Below are positions 15,084-26,600 of a DNA stretch of 64,000 nucleotides, piece after piece. The notes under the pieces are model-generated. The model was not told the origin of the DNA and made no database searches. It saw nothing but the letters and a program-made list of their open reading frames with translations. Within the stretch, counting starts at the first letter, position 1. Each line of letters starts with the position of its first letter. Location of the stretch: positions 10,788,001 to 10,852,000 of the forward strand of contig CM082585.2 in assembly GCA_040954595.2 (NCBI GenBank), given 5' to 3'. This DNA is from Balanoglossus misakiensis. Its lineage: Eukaryota; Hemichordata. The position numbers were made by a program, and so were the translations under genes.

Positions 15084-15303
15084 GGTGCAGGTCTGACAGG
15101 ACAGACCTGCACCGGGTCTGACAGGACAGACCTGGTGCAGGTCTGACGGGACAGACCTGTGGCAGGTCTGTCAGGACAGACCTGGTGCATGTCTGATCCA
15201 GCAGACTGCTGCAGGTCTGGGGCCATATTGCTGCACATGACCTGTTGGTCAGACATGCACCGGACATGCACCGCTTCTGGTGCAGACCTGGTGCAGACCT
15301 GGT
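15084..15303. repeat. Degenerate 25-bp satellite units in opposite orientation
   Basis: About eight imperfect units, for example GCAGGTCTGACGGGACAG, match the reverse complement of type A. They are separated from the main array by about 126 bp of unrelated sequence (14958-15083), so orientation reverses across the right edge. Confidence 0.8.
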
Positions 15304-18067
15304 GAACTTTAGTTGTGTACAGAAACAACAGGGAATATAAAAACGAAAGTACCTTAAAACCTGATGACTGAGGACGCAATTTGAGATTTGGTCATTGTCG
15401 CGTTTGTGGTAAAGAAATAATTTCAAGTGCTCTATTTCACTATTTTCTGCCATATTATAACAACTTGAAGTTAGCACTTGATGACCATGGTAAAACAGAT
15501 ATGGCCTGAACTGGAAAGACAAAATTCGCCAGTGCCAAACGAAATTAATGGACTGTACTTCTGAATAAATACTAGTATTTTGTGACGTGTTATGATAGAT
15601 GTAAAATGCATTTTCAGCTGTTGTAACACGCCACGAAATTATTTTGTATTTTTTCTGATAATGGAGGTGACGAGATTTCGGCTGCCGGAGTTCCGGGTAG
15701 TTACCAGGTTGTTACCCCTACGCACCCCTTGCCTGTAAATCCGGGTAATGTAACAATCCGGGTCAGTTCCGTCAGCGAGCCACCATTCAACACACGGATA
15801 CGAAATTGAAGTTAACAACAAATAAATCACATTATTATTATTATCACAAACTTTTCAAAACAATGCTGAAGCACTTATCATACAATACATTTGCTTGCAT
15901 GCCAACGTTAGTGTGATTTCGATAACCCGACCTACTTTGGCCGTACGTCCTGAAGACCTTTAATTTTCTTAGAGCCAAAAACTTTAAAAATAATAGTTCA
16001 AATTTAATTATAGTGTCTTTGGGTCAGGCCGAAACGGTTTTACTTACAATGAATGAGTCGATTTTTAATATATCCATGATGCACTCTATACTAAACTTGT
16101 TTTCCTGTTTATGGTGCACGAGGACAAACAAACAAAATTCGGGAAATGTGGACTTGCGTCGGTCATTTTAATAAAAACCCAGTGAGGCATGCATTTTTAA
16201 CAATAGGGAGTTGTCAATGAGCTGGACATCTTTCCAATTATGCGGAAACCTTTGTCCCTCAGACCACCCTGTTTACATGCTTTTCTTTTGAAAGAGAATG
16301 GAAAGTGGGCGGCCATATTGTCAGCAAATCTCTTCACAGACGTCATCAAACCAAGTTGTTTGTGACAGACGGTGCACCGATCGATGGCGTTTCAAAGGGT
16401 TCACGTCCCCCACAGGGGTCAAATACGCTTTCTGTTTCCAAATCGATTTGCCCCCTCCCCCGGCGCTTGAATATTTTAGCTGCATGGTGGTATATGCGGC
16501 TATCATCAAATTTATTGCGAGACTGAAATCATTTTACTGATGTCGAAATATATCAGGTTGAGCGGTAAAACCAGCACCGTGGCCGTGACTTTTCTGGCCT
16601 AGGCCTACATGTAGCATCGTCCAAATTGCACTACAATTTTTTTTCTCCTTGGATGTGCGTTTACTGAACCTGACCGCCAAACATCAGTCTGGCTATTATT
16701 TATGTGATACGAGTATAAAGAACATGGGCCATACGTTGTTATGATTGTTTTGATGGAAGCATGCTGGTGTGATCACGTGACCGACGGCAACCTTGCGATA
16801 CGATCCCGGTCCCCAGATGGATGTGAGGTCGAACAATCAGCAAATAACAACACAGTATCAGTACAGTAGAGAATATAGAAGATTATTCTGCCCATGGAAT
16901 AGCATGTATGGATTAATGTTGTGCACGCAGTTTTCAGGGCAGTGAGACGGAATATTTCGTCTCACGTTTTGAATGCAATCTCCTGAAATGACAAAGAATT
17001 ATAAAACGCAGCTCATTGGAGCTTTACAGCCCCAGGAACTCCAACTTTGGGCTATTTTTCCAGTATATTTGTTTCGTTCTACTCTGTAAAAGTGATGTAT
17101 ATAGATATATATAGGCCTATACATCATGGGTTAAAAGAATCGACCACGCCCACTAGTTTGCTCCCCGCGACGATAGCAAGAAATTCTGACGTCATTTACC
17201 GTCAAGCAGAATGGAGAATTAATGCGGCGTACATCCGCCTTGGTTGGGATTCCCAAAATCCTGAATCTACGCATACATGCAAAGAGAAGAATACACGCGC
17301 GCATGCGTACAACATTTTGAAACTTCTTAAAAAATTTCGGTCCCTTCTTACATTGCTGTAGGGCCTAAGAAAAAAAACCTTATGGGCGAGTAATTAGTAT
17401 GGATATTATTAATTGCTAAATTGTCTGATAACATGAGAAAGCGGGTCTCCACCTCCACTCCCGGCAGAGTGTTGGCCCAGGGTTTGACACAACATGGCAA
17501 TGGACAGTAGTACCCAGATGGAATGATAAATTGTATGTAAATTGCAAACGTATGTAATCGGTTTTGGTCATGGTTGGGATTGCACCAGTCATTCGCTATG
17601 GTCGTGATCCACTGACTGGGGAATGGTGAATCACTTTGTATTCAAATGAATCGAGGTCCGCCGTTTTGCTATAGAGACAAAAACACTGGATCCCTGCATA
17701 GTTCGTCGACCCCGCACTGCAAGGCCAGGCATGGTGACCCCCTAGGCCCTCGATACCTTGCCAGTCACTTTTATTTATCACATAGCTGGGGCGTGTAGTG
17801 TTCAACGTAGCCAATCAGAGCGTCGAAAAATAGCGTGATCGAGAAATAAATTAACATATTGTTAACGTATTACCTGTTTTCGTTTCCCTTTGAACCAGTA
17901 ATCAAACATCGTACGTTGTTTTGAGTGTGTGGTTAATATTTCTCTAAACGAAACGGACCGAAATTTCTCTGCATCTGTTCCCTTCGGATCATTCGGAGGC
18001 TGCACATGGTTGAAGCACAGCGGACGTACATTTCTTCTGTGAAACCGACATCGCTTGTGAAATAGAC
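15304..18067. other. Unannotated interval upstream of the MID1IP1-like gene
   Basis: Single-copy sequence of ordinary composition. Several short open frames on both strands show no recognisable domain or coherent splice pairing. An E-box ATCACGTGACC occurs near 16773, about 1.3 kb before the MID1IP1-like start. The last few hundred bases probably hold its promoter and 5' UTR. Confidence 0.4.
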
Positions 18068-18550
18068 ATGGATATACAACTCAGCGACAGGGAAAAGGTT
18101 CCCGAGAAATCTATACTCGGTATGATGAAACACTTCATCGAGGCTGTTAACGAGATGGACTCAACTGTCATGATACCAAGCCGTCTGTTGGACATGAAGT
18201 TTGAAGACGGCCAGATTGATACAGAGAACGGTAACACATCTCTCGTTCACAAGGGGTTTGAATCCAGAGATTTACATTTGTATTATTCACTGCTTAAAAC
18301 TGTCAAGCGAGACCTTGTAAAAGGCAATCTCTCGGAGAACGACAAGACGGAAGACGACGAAAGTTCGGAAGAAGAGGGCGGACAGAGCGAACAGGCTAGA
18401 CAGGCTGCCAATTTATTCAGAGAACATTTACGCGGACTTTTCAATGTGCTTGAGCAACTTTCAGACATGGCAAAGTTTCTCACAAGCAAATACCAACAAG
18501 AGACAGGCGATTACCAGACTTGCCCGAAACCGAAGTCTTTCACGATGTAA
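18068..18550 (+). CDS. MID1IP1: Spot14/MID1-interacting protein family (MID1IP1/THRSP-like)
   Basis: A complete intronless frame of 160 residues, from an ATG in good context (GAC before, G after) to TAA. The N-terminal segment (residues 20-45; MKHFIEAVNEMDSTVMIPSR) matches the family signature of an amphipathic helix followed by MDxTVMxPS. A second conserved block (about 75-92) reads DLHLYYSLLKTVKRDL. An acidic Ser/Glu-rich linker (98-115) follows. The C-terminal helix (about 121-152) contains FREHLRGLFNVLEQL and LTSKYQQE. In vertebrates these proteins bind and promote polymerisation of acetyl-CoA carboxylase, stimulating fatty-acid synthesis; MID1IP1 also binds the microtubule protein MID1. 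The same cytosolic role is inferred. MID1IP1 and THRSP cannot be separated here: this may be the pre-duplication invertebrate form. Confidence 0.88.
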   Translation: MDIQLSDREKVPEKSILGMMKHFIEAVNEMDSTVMIPSRLLDMKFEDGQIDTENGNTSLVHKGFESRDLHLYYSLLKTVKRDLVKGNLSENDKTEDDESSEEEGGQSEQARQAANLFREHLRGLFNVLEQLSDMAKFLTSKYQQETGDYQTCPKPKSFTM

Positions 18551-20317
18551 CTGTGTACATAGTACAGTGTATTTAGCTCAGGTGCAATCGGCGCCCGTGG
18601 CAAACAGAGACACGAAAACAACCCTTGTGGGAAACATTTCATGCGAGAATTTGTGCACAGTAATACTTTGTGCGTTTGTGATATTTAGATCTGGCGTACA
18701 AGGACGTCCAGACAACCCAGCTGGTCGAAATGAACATAGTGAAATCGATCGACGGCTTGTACTGTTGCATCATCGCTCTCGTCAAAACGACCAAACAATT
18801 ACGTCACATGTTTTTTTTCTAACGGTAACTACCCTGGTAACCAATGTACACGCTTCTCTGTATGACAACGAGTACTAACTCGACATGTAAATTTGACCAT
18901 GCCCCGACTTAGGAAAGTTGGACGGCGATAGCATGTATTCTGGAAAATAACATTGACCTACAGAGTTCGAGCGGTCAAGGTTTCGACTCAGTGCTCAGTG
19001 CGCATATGGGCGCCTCATTATAACGGACAGACATTTATTTTTCATACCGAGGTCATGCACTTTTAAATTTACTTATTTGAAAAAAAAATGGTTGAAGTTT
19101 TGTATCCTGCTATATATTATCTGGATCAGTGAAATGGTCGCTTGCGCACGCACAATTGTCATATTGTGGTTCAGGATCCGGTTAATCATTTGACCTGGAT
19201 CCGGGAACTGCAAGTACTGTCGCCGTGTGCGCACAACTGTATACTGTTATACATATTTGTTAGTATTTTCCTGTTTGTTTCTGGTTGTTAAGCGTGCTAA
19301 AGCCTGGAGAGAGAGAAAAATATGTCCCACAATATTCTGGTGCCAACGACCATTTCTCAACTTTTGAAACTCAAGTTGTATGTTTATTCAATTGTGATGT
19401 CTTTTCCTGTACGGCATCACGAAGAATGAAATTGAAAACGATGACAATTGTGTAAGTGTGCATTATTCCTCGCCAGCAATAGCCAAGTTTTTGTAGAATT
19501 TACATTAGTATTCGAGTTTAATTCAGTGTCAATGGTACGCACAAGATTTTCTTTATATTAACGCAATTAAAAAAAAAATTAAAGTGGATTTTTTTTCAAG
19601 ATGGAACCCAAGTACTGAATTCTAGCAGTTCCGAGAATTGAAAATTGAATCTGAGCTTAAACGTGGATTTAACAGATGCAGAATTGTTTTGCGTTTACAA
19701 ATAACCAGTTGCACTAAATGATTGGAATCTGCCACATTTCTTGTCTGCTAGATGCTCCATGTTTTACAGGGACGGACAAGTTCTTCCATTACTAACATAC
19801 AATTTTGGATACGAAATTCATAGTCCCAGTGAACAACTCTACACTCTACCCATGTTTTTGGATGTAGTGCATTTATTGCGAAAAACTAACCTTCAACCTT
19901 ACTTTGATGTAAAATTTTGTACTGTTAAAAATTTCTCTACTTTTTTGCAACTAAAAAGTTAAACCGATTTAATCAAAATTTATTGAATTTTTGTAAGTAA
20001 ACATTCTGTAAGTCGGAAGGAAACTGACATAAATATTTTCTATTATTTTTGTAATGAGAAATGGGAATTCCAAATAAAATTAATGGAATAACAAAAGTGA
20101 GAAACGTGTGTTTTGTAATGTGGCGTGGCTGCATTTATTACGAAATGAATTGTCATACAATTATTCACATAAAATGGTTATGAGCTCGTCACCAGGTCAA
20201 AAAACCCAGCGTAATAAGCTGGAAAAATGACTACTGTTGTAAGCACATCATCTAGTCGGGGATCCGCGTTGCTTATTAGTCCCCACCCTCCCCCCCCCCC
20301 CGATTCAGCTCAATGAT
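18551..20317. other. 3' flank of MID1IP1-like gene
   Basis: AT-rich, with no convincing exon. A short plus-strand frame near 19741 has no recognisable content. A C-rich tract sits at about 20289-20301, before the direct repeats that precede the 87-bp satellite. Confidence 0.4.
20073..20078 (+). terminator. Candidate polyadenylation signal for the MID1IP1-like gene
   Basis: AATAAA about 1.5 kb after the stop codon, the clearest match I noticed before the satellite. Long 3' UTRs are usual for this family, but other sites are possible. Confidence 0.3.
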
Positions 20318-20500
20318 ACGTCATCAAGATGAACGCCCTACCCGGCCGGCCCTGCCGCCAACGAAATCCCCAAAAAGGTAAGTTCTTAACAGAACATTGG
20401 TGGCGCTGTTGACGCCATCAGGGTGAACGCCTGCCGCCAACGAAGAAATCCCCGAAAAGGTAAGTTCTGCATAGAACACTGATGGCGCTGTTTACCCGAA
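20318..20500. repeat. Two diverged direct repeats flanking the satellite
   Basis: CTGCCGCCAACGAA followed by ATCCCC, AAAAGGTAAGTTCT, TAGAACA-like and TGGCGCTGTT blocks occurs at about 20352-20410 and again at 20431-20491 (period about 79 bp). Each copy is preceded by a TGAACGCC motif and contains GGTAAGT. Function unknown. Confidence 0.7.
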
Positions 20501-20567
20501 GACGCCACCAGAGTTTTGAGCAGTGTACCGTACGTACCATGCGGTAAGGAAAGTGAAAAGATAGAAT

Positions 20568-20663
20568 AATAAAATCATCAAAAGTCGAAAATTTGTCTCT
20601 TTGAAGATTTTCAAGAGCTATATAACCCATGATTTTTTTCAAAAAATGAAGAAATTTTTGCGA
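20568..20663 (-). repeat. Inverted edge monomer of the 87-bp satellite (left)
   Basis: A diverged 87-bp-family monomer in reverse orientation (AACCCATGATTTTTTTCAAA is the reverse of the array motif). It joins the plus-orientation array through an inverted repeat: CAAAAAATGAAGAAATTT near 20640 against AAATTTCTTCATTTTTTG near 20672, with a short central spacer. Confidence 0.8.
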
Positions 20664-23600
20664 ATTATCAAAATTTCTTCATTTTTTGAAAAATCATGGG
20701 TTATAACTCATGAAAATCATGAAAAAATGACGATTTTTCGACTTTGCAAATTGTCAAATTTTGGCCATTTTTCACATAAAGTCATGGGTTATAGCTCATG
20801 AAAATCATCAAAAAATGATAATTTTTCAACTTTGCGAATTGTCAAAATTTCTTCATTTTTTCAAAAAAATCATGGGTTATAGCTCATGAAAATCATCCGA
20901 AAATGAGAATTTTTCGACTTTGCGGAATTTCAAAATTTGACCGATTTTTGAAAAAATCATGGGTTATAGCTCATGAAAATCATCCGAAAATGAGAATTTT
21001 TCGACTTCGCGGAATTTCAAAATTTGACCGATTTTTGAAAAAATCATGGGTTATAGCTCATGAAAATCATCCGAAAATGAGAATTTTTCGACTTTGCGGA
21101 ATTTCAAAATTTGGCCGATTTTTAAAAAAATCATGGGTTATAGCTCATGAAAATCATCAAAAAATGACAATTTTTCGACTTTGCGAATTTTCAAATTTTG
21201 GCCGATTTTTGAAAAAATGATGGGTTATAGCTCATGAAAATCATCCGAAAATGAGAATTTTTCGACTTTGCGGAATTTCAAAATTTGGCCGATTTTTGAA
21301 AAAATCATGGGTTATAGCTCATGAAAATCATCCGAAAATGAGAATTTTTCGACTTTGCGGAATTTCAAAATTTGGCCGATTTTTGAAAAAATCATGGGTT
21401 ATAGCTCATGAAAATCATCCGAAAATGAGAATTTTTCGACTTGGCGGAATTTCAAAATTTGGCCGATTTTTGAAAAAATCATGGGTTATAGCTCATGAAA
21501 ATCATCCGAAAATGAGAATTTTTCGACTTTGCGGAATTTCAAAATTTGGCCGATTTTTGAAAAAATCATGGGTTATAGCTCATGAAAATCATCCGAAAAT
21601 GAGAATTTTTCGACTTTGCGGAATTTCAAAATTTGGCCGATTTTTGAAAAAATCATGGGTTATAGCTCATGAAAATCATCCGAAAATGAGAATTTTTCGA
21701 CTTGGCGGAATTTCAAAATTTGGCCGATTTTTGAAAAAATCATGGGTTATAGCTCATGAAAATCATCCGAAAATGAGAATTTTTCGACTTGGCGGAATTT
21801 CAAAAATTGGCCGATTTTGAAAAAATCATGGGTTATAGCTCATGAAAATCATCCAAAAATGAGAATTTTTCGACTTTGCGGAATTTCAAAATTTGGCCGA
21901 TTTTTGAAAAAATCATGGGTTATAGCTCATGAAAATCATCTGAAAATGAGAATTTTTCGACTTTGCGGTATTTCAAAATTTGGCCGATTTTTGAAAAAAT
22001 CATGGGTTATAGCTCATGAAAATCATCCGAAAATGAGAATTTTTCGACTTTGCGGAATTTCAAAATTTGGCCGATTTTTGAAAAAATCATGGGTTATAGC
22101 TCATGAAAATCATCCAAAAACGAGAATTTTTCGACTTTGCGGAATTTCAAAATTTGGCCGATTTTTGAAAAAATCATGGGTTATAGCTCATGAAAATCAT
22201 CCGAAAATGAGAATTTTTCGACTTTGCGGAATTTCAAAATTTGGCCGATTTTTGAAAAAATCATGGGTTATAGCTCATGAAAATCATCAAAAAATGACAA
22301 TTTTTCGACTTTGCGAATTTTCAAATTTTGGCCGATTTTTGAAAAAATCATGGGTTATAGCTCATGAAAATCATCCGAAAATGAGAATTTTTCGACTTTG
22401 CGGAATTTCAAAATTTGGCCGATTTTTGAAAAAATCATGGGTTATAGCTCATGAAAATCATCCGAAAATGAGAATTTTTCGACTTGGCGGAATTTCAAAA
22501 TTTGGCCGATTTTTGAAAAAATCATGGGTTATAGCGCATGAAAATCATCCGAAAATGAGAATTTTTCGACTTTGCGGAATTTCAAAATTTGGCCGATTTT
22601 TGAAAAAATCATGGGTTATAGCTCATGAAAATCATCCAAAAATGAGAATTTTTCGACTTTGCGGAATTTCAAAATTTGGCCGATTTTTGAAAAAATCATG
22701 GGTTATAGCTCATGAAAATCATCCGAAAATGAGAATTTTTCGACTTTGCGGAATTTCAAAATTTGGCCGATTTTTGAAAAAATCATGGGTTATAGCTCAT
22801 GAAAATCATCCGAAAATGAGAATTTTTCGACTTTGCGGAATTTCAAAATTTGGCCGATTTTTGAAAAAATCATGGGTTATAGCTCATGAAAATCATTCGA
22901 AAATGTGAATTTTTCGATTTTGCGGAATTTCAAAATTTGGCCGATTTTTGAAAAAATCATGGGTTATAGCTCATGAAAATCATCCGAAAATGAGAATTTT
23001 TCGACTTTGCGGAATTTCAAAATTTGGCCGATTTTTGAAAAAATCATGGGTTATAGCTCATGAAAATCATTCGAAAATGTGAATTTTTCGATTTTGCGGT
23101 ATTTCAAAATTTGGCCGATTTTTGAAAAAATCATGGGTTATAGCTCATGAAAATCATTCGAAAATGAGAATTTTTCGACTTTGCGGAATTTCAAAATTTG
23201 GCCGATTTTTGAAAAAATCATGGGTTATAGCTCATGAAAATCATCCGAAAATGAGAATTTTTCGACATTGCGGAATTTCAAAATTTGGCCGATTTTTGAA
23301 AAAATCATGGGTTATAGCTCATGAAAATCATCCGAAAATGAGAATTTTTCGACTTTGCGGAATTTCAAAATTTGGCCGATTTTTGAAAAAATCATGGGTT
23401 ATAGCTCATGAAAATCATCCGAAAATGAGAATTTTTCGACTTTGCGGAATTTCAAAATTTGGCCGATTTTTGAAAAAATCATGGGTTATAGCTCATGAAA
23501 ATCATCCGAAAATGAGAATTTTTCGACTTTGCGGAATTTCAAAATTTGGCCGATTTTTGAAAAAATCATGGGTTATAGCTCATGAAAATCATCAAAAAAT

Positions 23601-26600
23601 GACAATTTTTCGACTTTGCGAATTTTCAAATTTTGGCCGATTTTTGAAAAAATCATGGGTTATAGCTCATGAAAATCATCCGAAAATGAGAATTTTTCGA
23701 CTTGGCGGAATTTCAAAATTTGGCCGATTTTTGAAAAAATCATGGGTTATAGCTCATGAAAATCATCCGAAAATGTGAATTTTTCGATTTTGCGGAATTT
23801 CAAAATTTGGCCGATTTTTGAAAAAATCATGGGTTATAGCTCATGAAAATCATTCGAAAATGAGAATTTTTCGACTTTGCGGAATTTCAAAATTTGGCCG
23901 ATTTTTGAAAAAATCATGGGTTATAGCTCATGAAAATCATCCGAAAATGAGAATTTTTCGACTTTGCGGAATTTCAAAATTTCGCCGATTTTTGAAAAAA
24001 TCATGGGTTATAGCTCATGAAAATCATTCGAAAATGAGAAATTTTCGACTTTGCGGAATTTCAAAATTTGGCCGATTTTTGAAAAAATCATGGGTTATAG
24101 CTCATGAAAATCATCCGAAAATGAGAATTTTTCGACTTTGCGGAATTTCAAAATTTGGCCGATTTTTGAAAAAATCATGGGTTATAGCTCATGAAAATCA
24201 TCAAAAAATGACTATTTTTCGACTTTGCGAATTTTCAAATTTTGGCCGATTTTTGAAAAAATCATGGGTTATAGCTCATGAAAATCATCCGAAAATGAGA
24301 ATTTTTCGACTTGGCGGAATTTCAAAATTTGGCCGATTTTTGAAAAAATCATGGGTTATAGCTCATGAAAATCATCCGAAAATGTGAATTTTTCGATTTT
24401 GCGGAATTTCAAAATTTGGCCGATTTTTGAAAAAATCATGGGTTATAGCTCATGAAAATCATCCCAAAATGAGAATTTTTCGACTTTGCGGAATTTCAAA
24501 ATTTGGCCGATTTTTGAAAAAATCATGGGTTATAGCTCATGAAAATCATCCGAAAATGAGAATTTTTCGACTTTGCGGAATTTCAAAATTTGGCCGATTT
24601 TTGAAAAAATCATGGGTTATAGCTCATGAAAATCATCCGAAAATGAGAATTTTTCGACTTTGCGGAATTTCAAAATTTGGCCGATTTTTGAAAAAATCAT
24701 GGGTTATAGCTCATGAAAATCATCCGAAAATGAGAATTTTTCGACTTTGCGGAATTTCAAAATTTGGCCGATTTTTGAAAAAATCATGGGTTATAGCTCA
24801 TGAAAATCATCCAAAAATGAGAATTTTTCGACTTTGCGGAATTTCAAAATTTGGCCGATTTTTGAAAAAATCATGGGTTATACATGTATATAGCTCATGA
24901 AAATCATCCGAAAATGAGAATTTTTCGACTTTGCGGAATTTCAAAATTTGGCCGATTTTTGAAAAAATCATGGGTTATAGCTCATGAAAATCATCCGAAA
25001 ATGAGAATTTTTCGACTTTGCGGAATTTCAAAATTTGGCCGATTTTTGAAAAAATCATGGGTTATAGCTCATGAAAATCATTCGAAAATGAGAATTTTTC
25101 GATTTTGCGGAATTTCAAAATTTGGCCGATTTTTGAAAAAATCATGGGTTATAGCTCATGAAAATCATCCGAAAATGAGAATTTTTCGACTTTGCTGAAT
25201 TTCAAAATTTGGCCGATTTTTGAAAAAATCATGGGTTATAGCTCATGAAAATCATCCGAAAATGAGAATTTTTCGACTTTGCGGAATTTCAAAATTTGGC
25301 CGATTTTTGAAAAAATCATGGGTTATAGCTCATGAAAATCATCCAAAAATGAGAATTTTTCGACTTTGCGGAATTTCAAAATTTGGCCGATTTTTGAAAA
25401 AATCATGGGTTATAGCTCATGAAAATCATCCAAAAACGAGAATTTTTCGACTTTGCGGAATTTCAAAATTTGGCCGATTTTTGAAAAAATCATGGGTTAT
25501 AGCTCATGAAAATCATCCGAAAATGAGAATTTTTCGACTTTGCGGAATTTCAAAATTTGGCCGATTTTTGAAAAAATCATGGGTTATAGCTCATGAAAAT
25601 CATCAAAAAATGACAATTTTTCGACTTTGCGAATTTTCAAATTTTGGCCGATTTTTGAAAAAATCATGGGTTATAGCTCATGAAAATCATCCGAAAATGA
25701 GAATTTTTCGACTTGGCGGAATTTCAAAATTTGGCCGATTTTTTAAAAAATCATGGGTTATAGCTCATGAAAATCATCCGAAAATGAGAATTTTTCGACT
25801 TTGCGGAATTTCAAAATTTGGCCGATTTTTGAAAAAATCATGGGTTATAGCTCATGAAAATCACCCAAAAATGAGAATTTTTCGACTTTGCGGAATTTCA
25901 AAATTTGGCCGATTTTTGAAAAAATCATGGGTTATAGCTCATGAAAATCATCCGAAAATGAGAATTTTTCGACTTTGCGGAATTTCAAAATTTGGCCGAT
26001 TTTTGAAAAAATCATGGGTTATAGCTCATGAAAATCATCCGAAAATGAGAATTTTTCGACTTTGCGGAATTTCAAAATTTGGCCGATTTTTGAAAAAATC
26101 ATGGGTTATAGCTCATGAAAATCATCAAAAAATGACAATTTTTCGACTTTGCGAATTTTCAAATTTTGGCCGATTTTTGAAAAAATCATGGGTTATAGCT
26201 CATGAAAATCATCCGAAAATGAGAATTTTTCGACTTGGCGGAATTTCAAAATTTGGCCGATTTTTGAAAAAATCATGGGTTATAGCTCATGAAAATCATC
26301 CGAAAATGTGAATTTTTCGATTTTGCGGAATTTCAAAATTTGGCCGATTTTTGAAAAAATCATGGGTTATAGCTCATGAAAATCATTCGAAAATGAGAAT
26401 TTTTCGACTTTGCGGAATTTCAAAATTTGGCCGATTTTTGAAAAAATCATGGGTTATAGCTCATGAAAATCATCCGAAAATGAGAATTTTTCGACTTTGC
26501 GGAATTTCAAAATTTCGCCGATTTTTGAAAAAATCATGGGTTATAGCTCATGAAAATCATCCGAAAATGTGAATTTTTCGACTTTGCGGAATTTCAAAAT

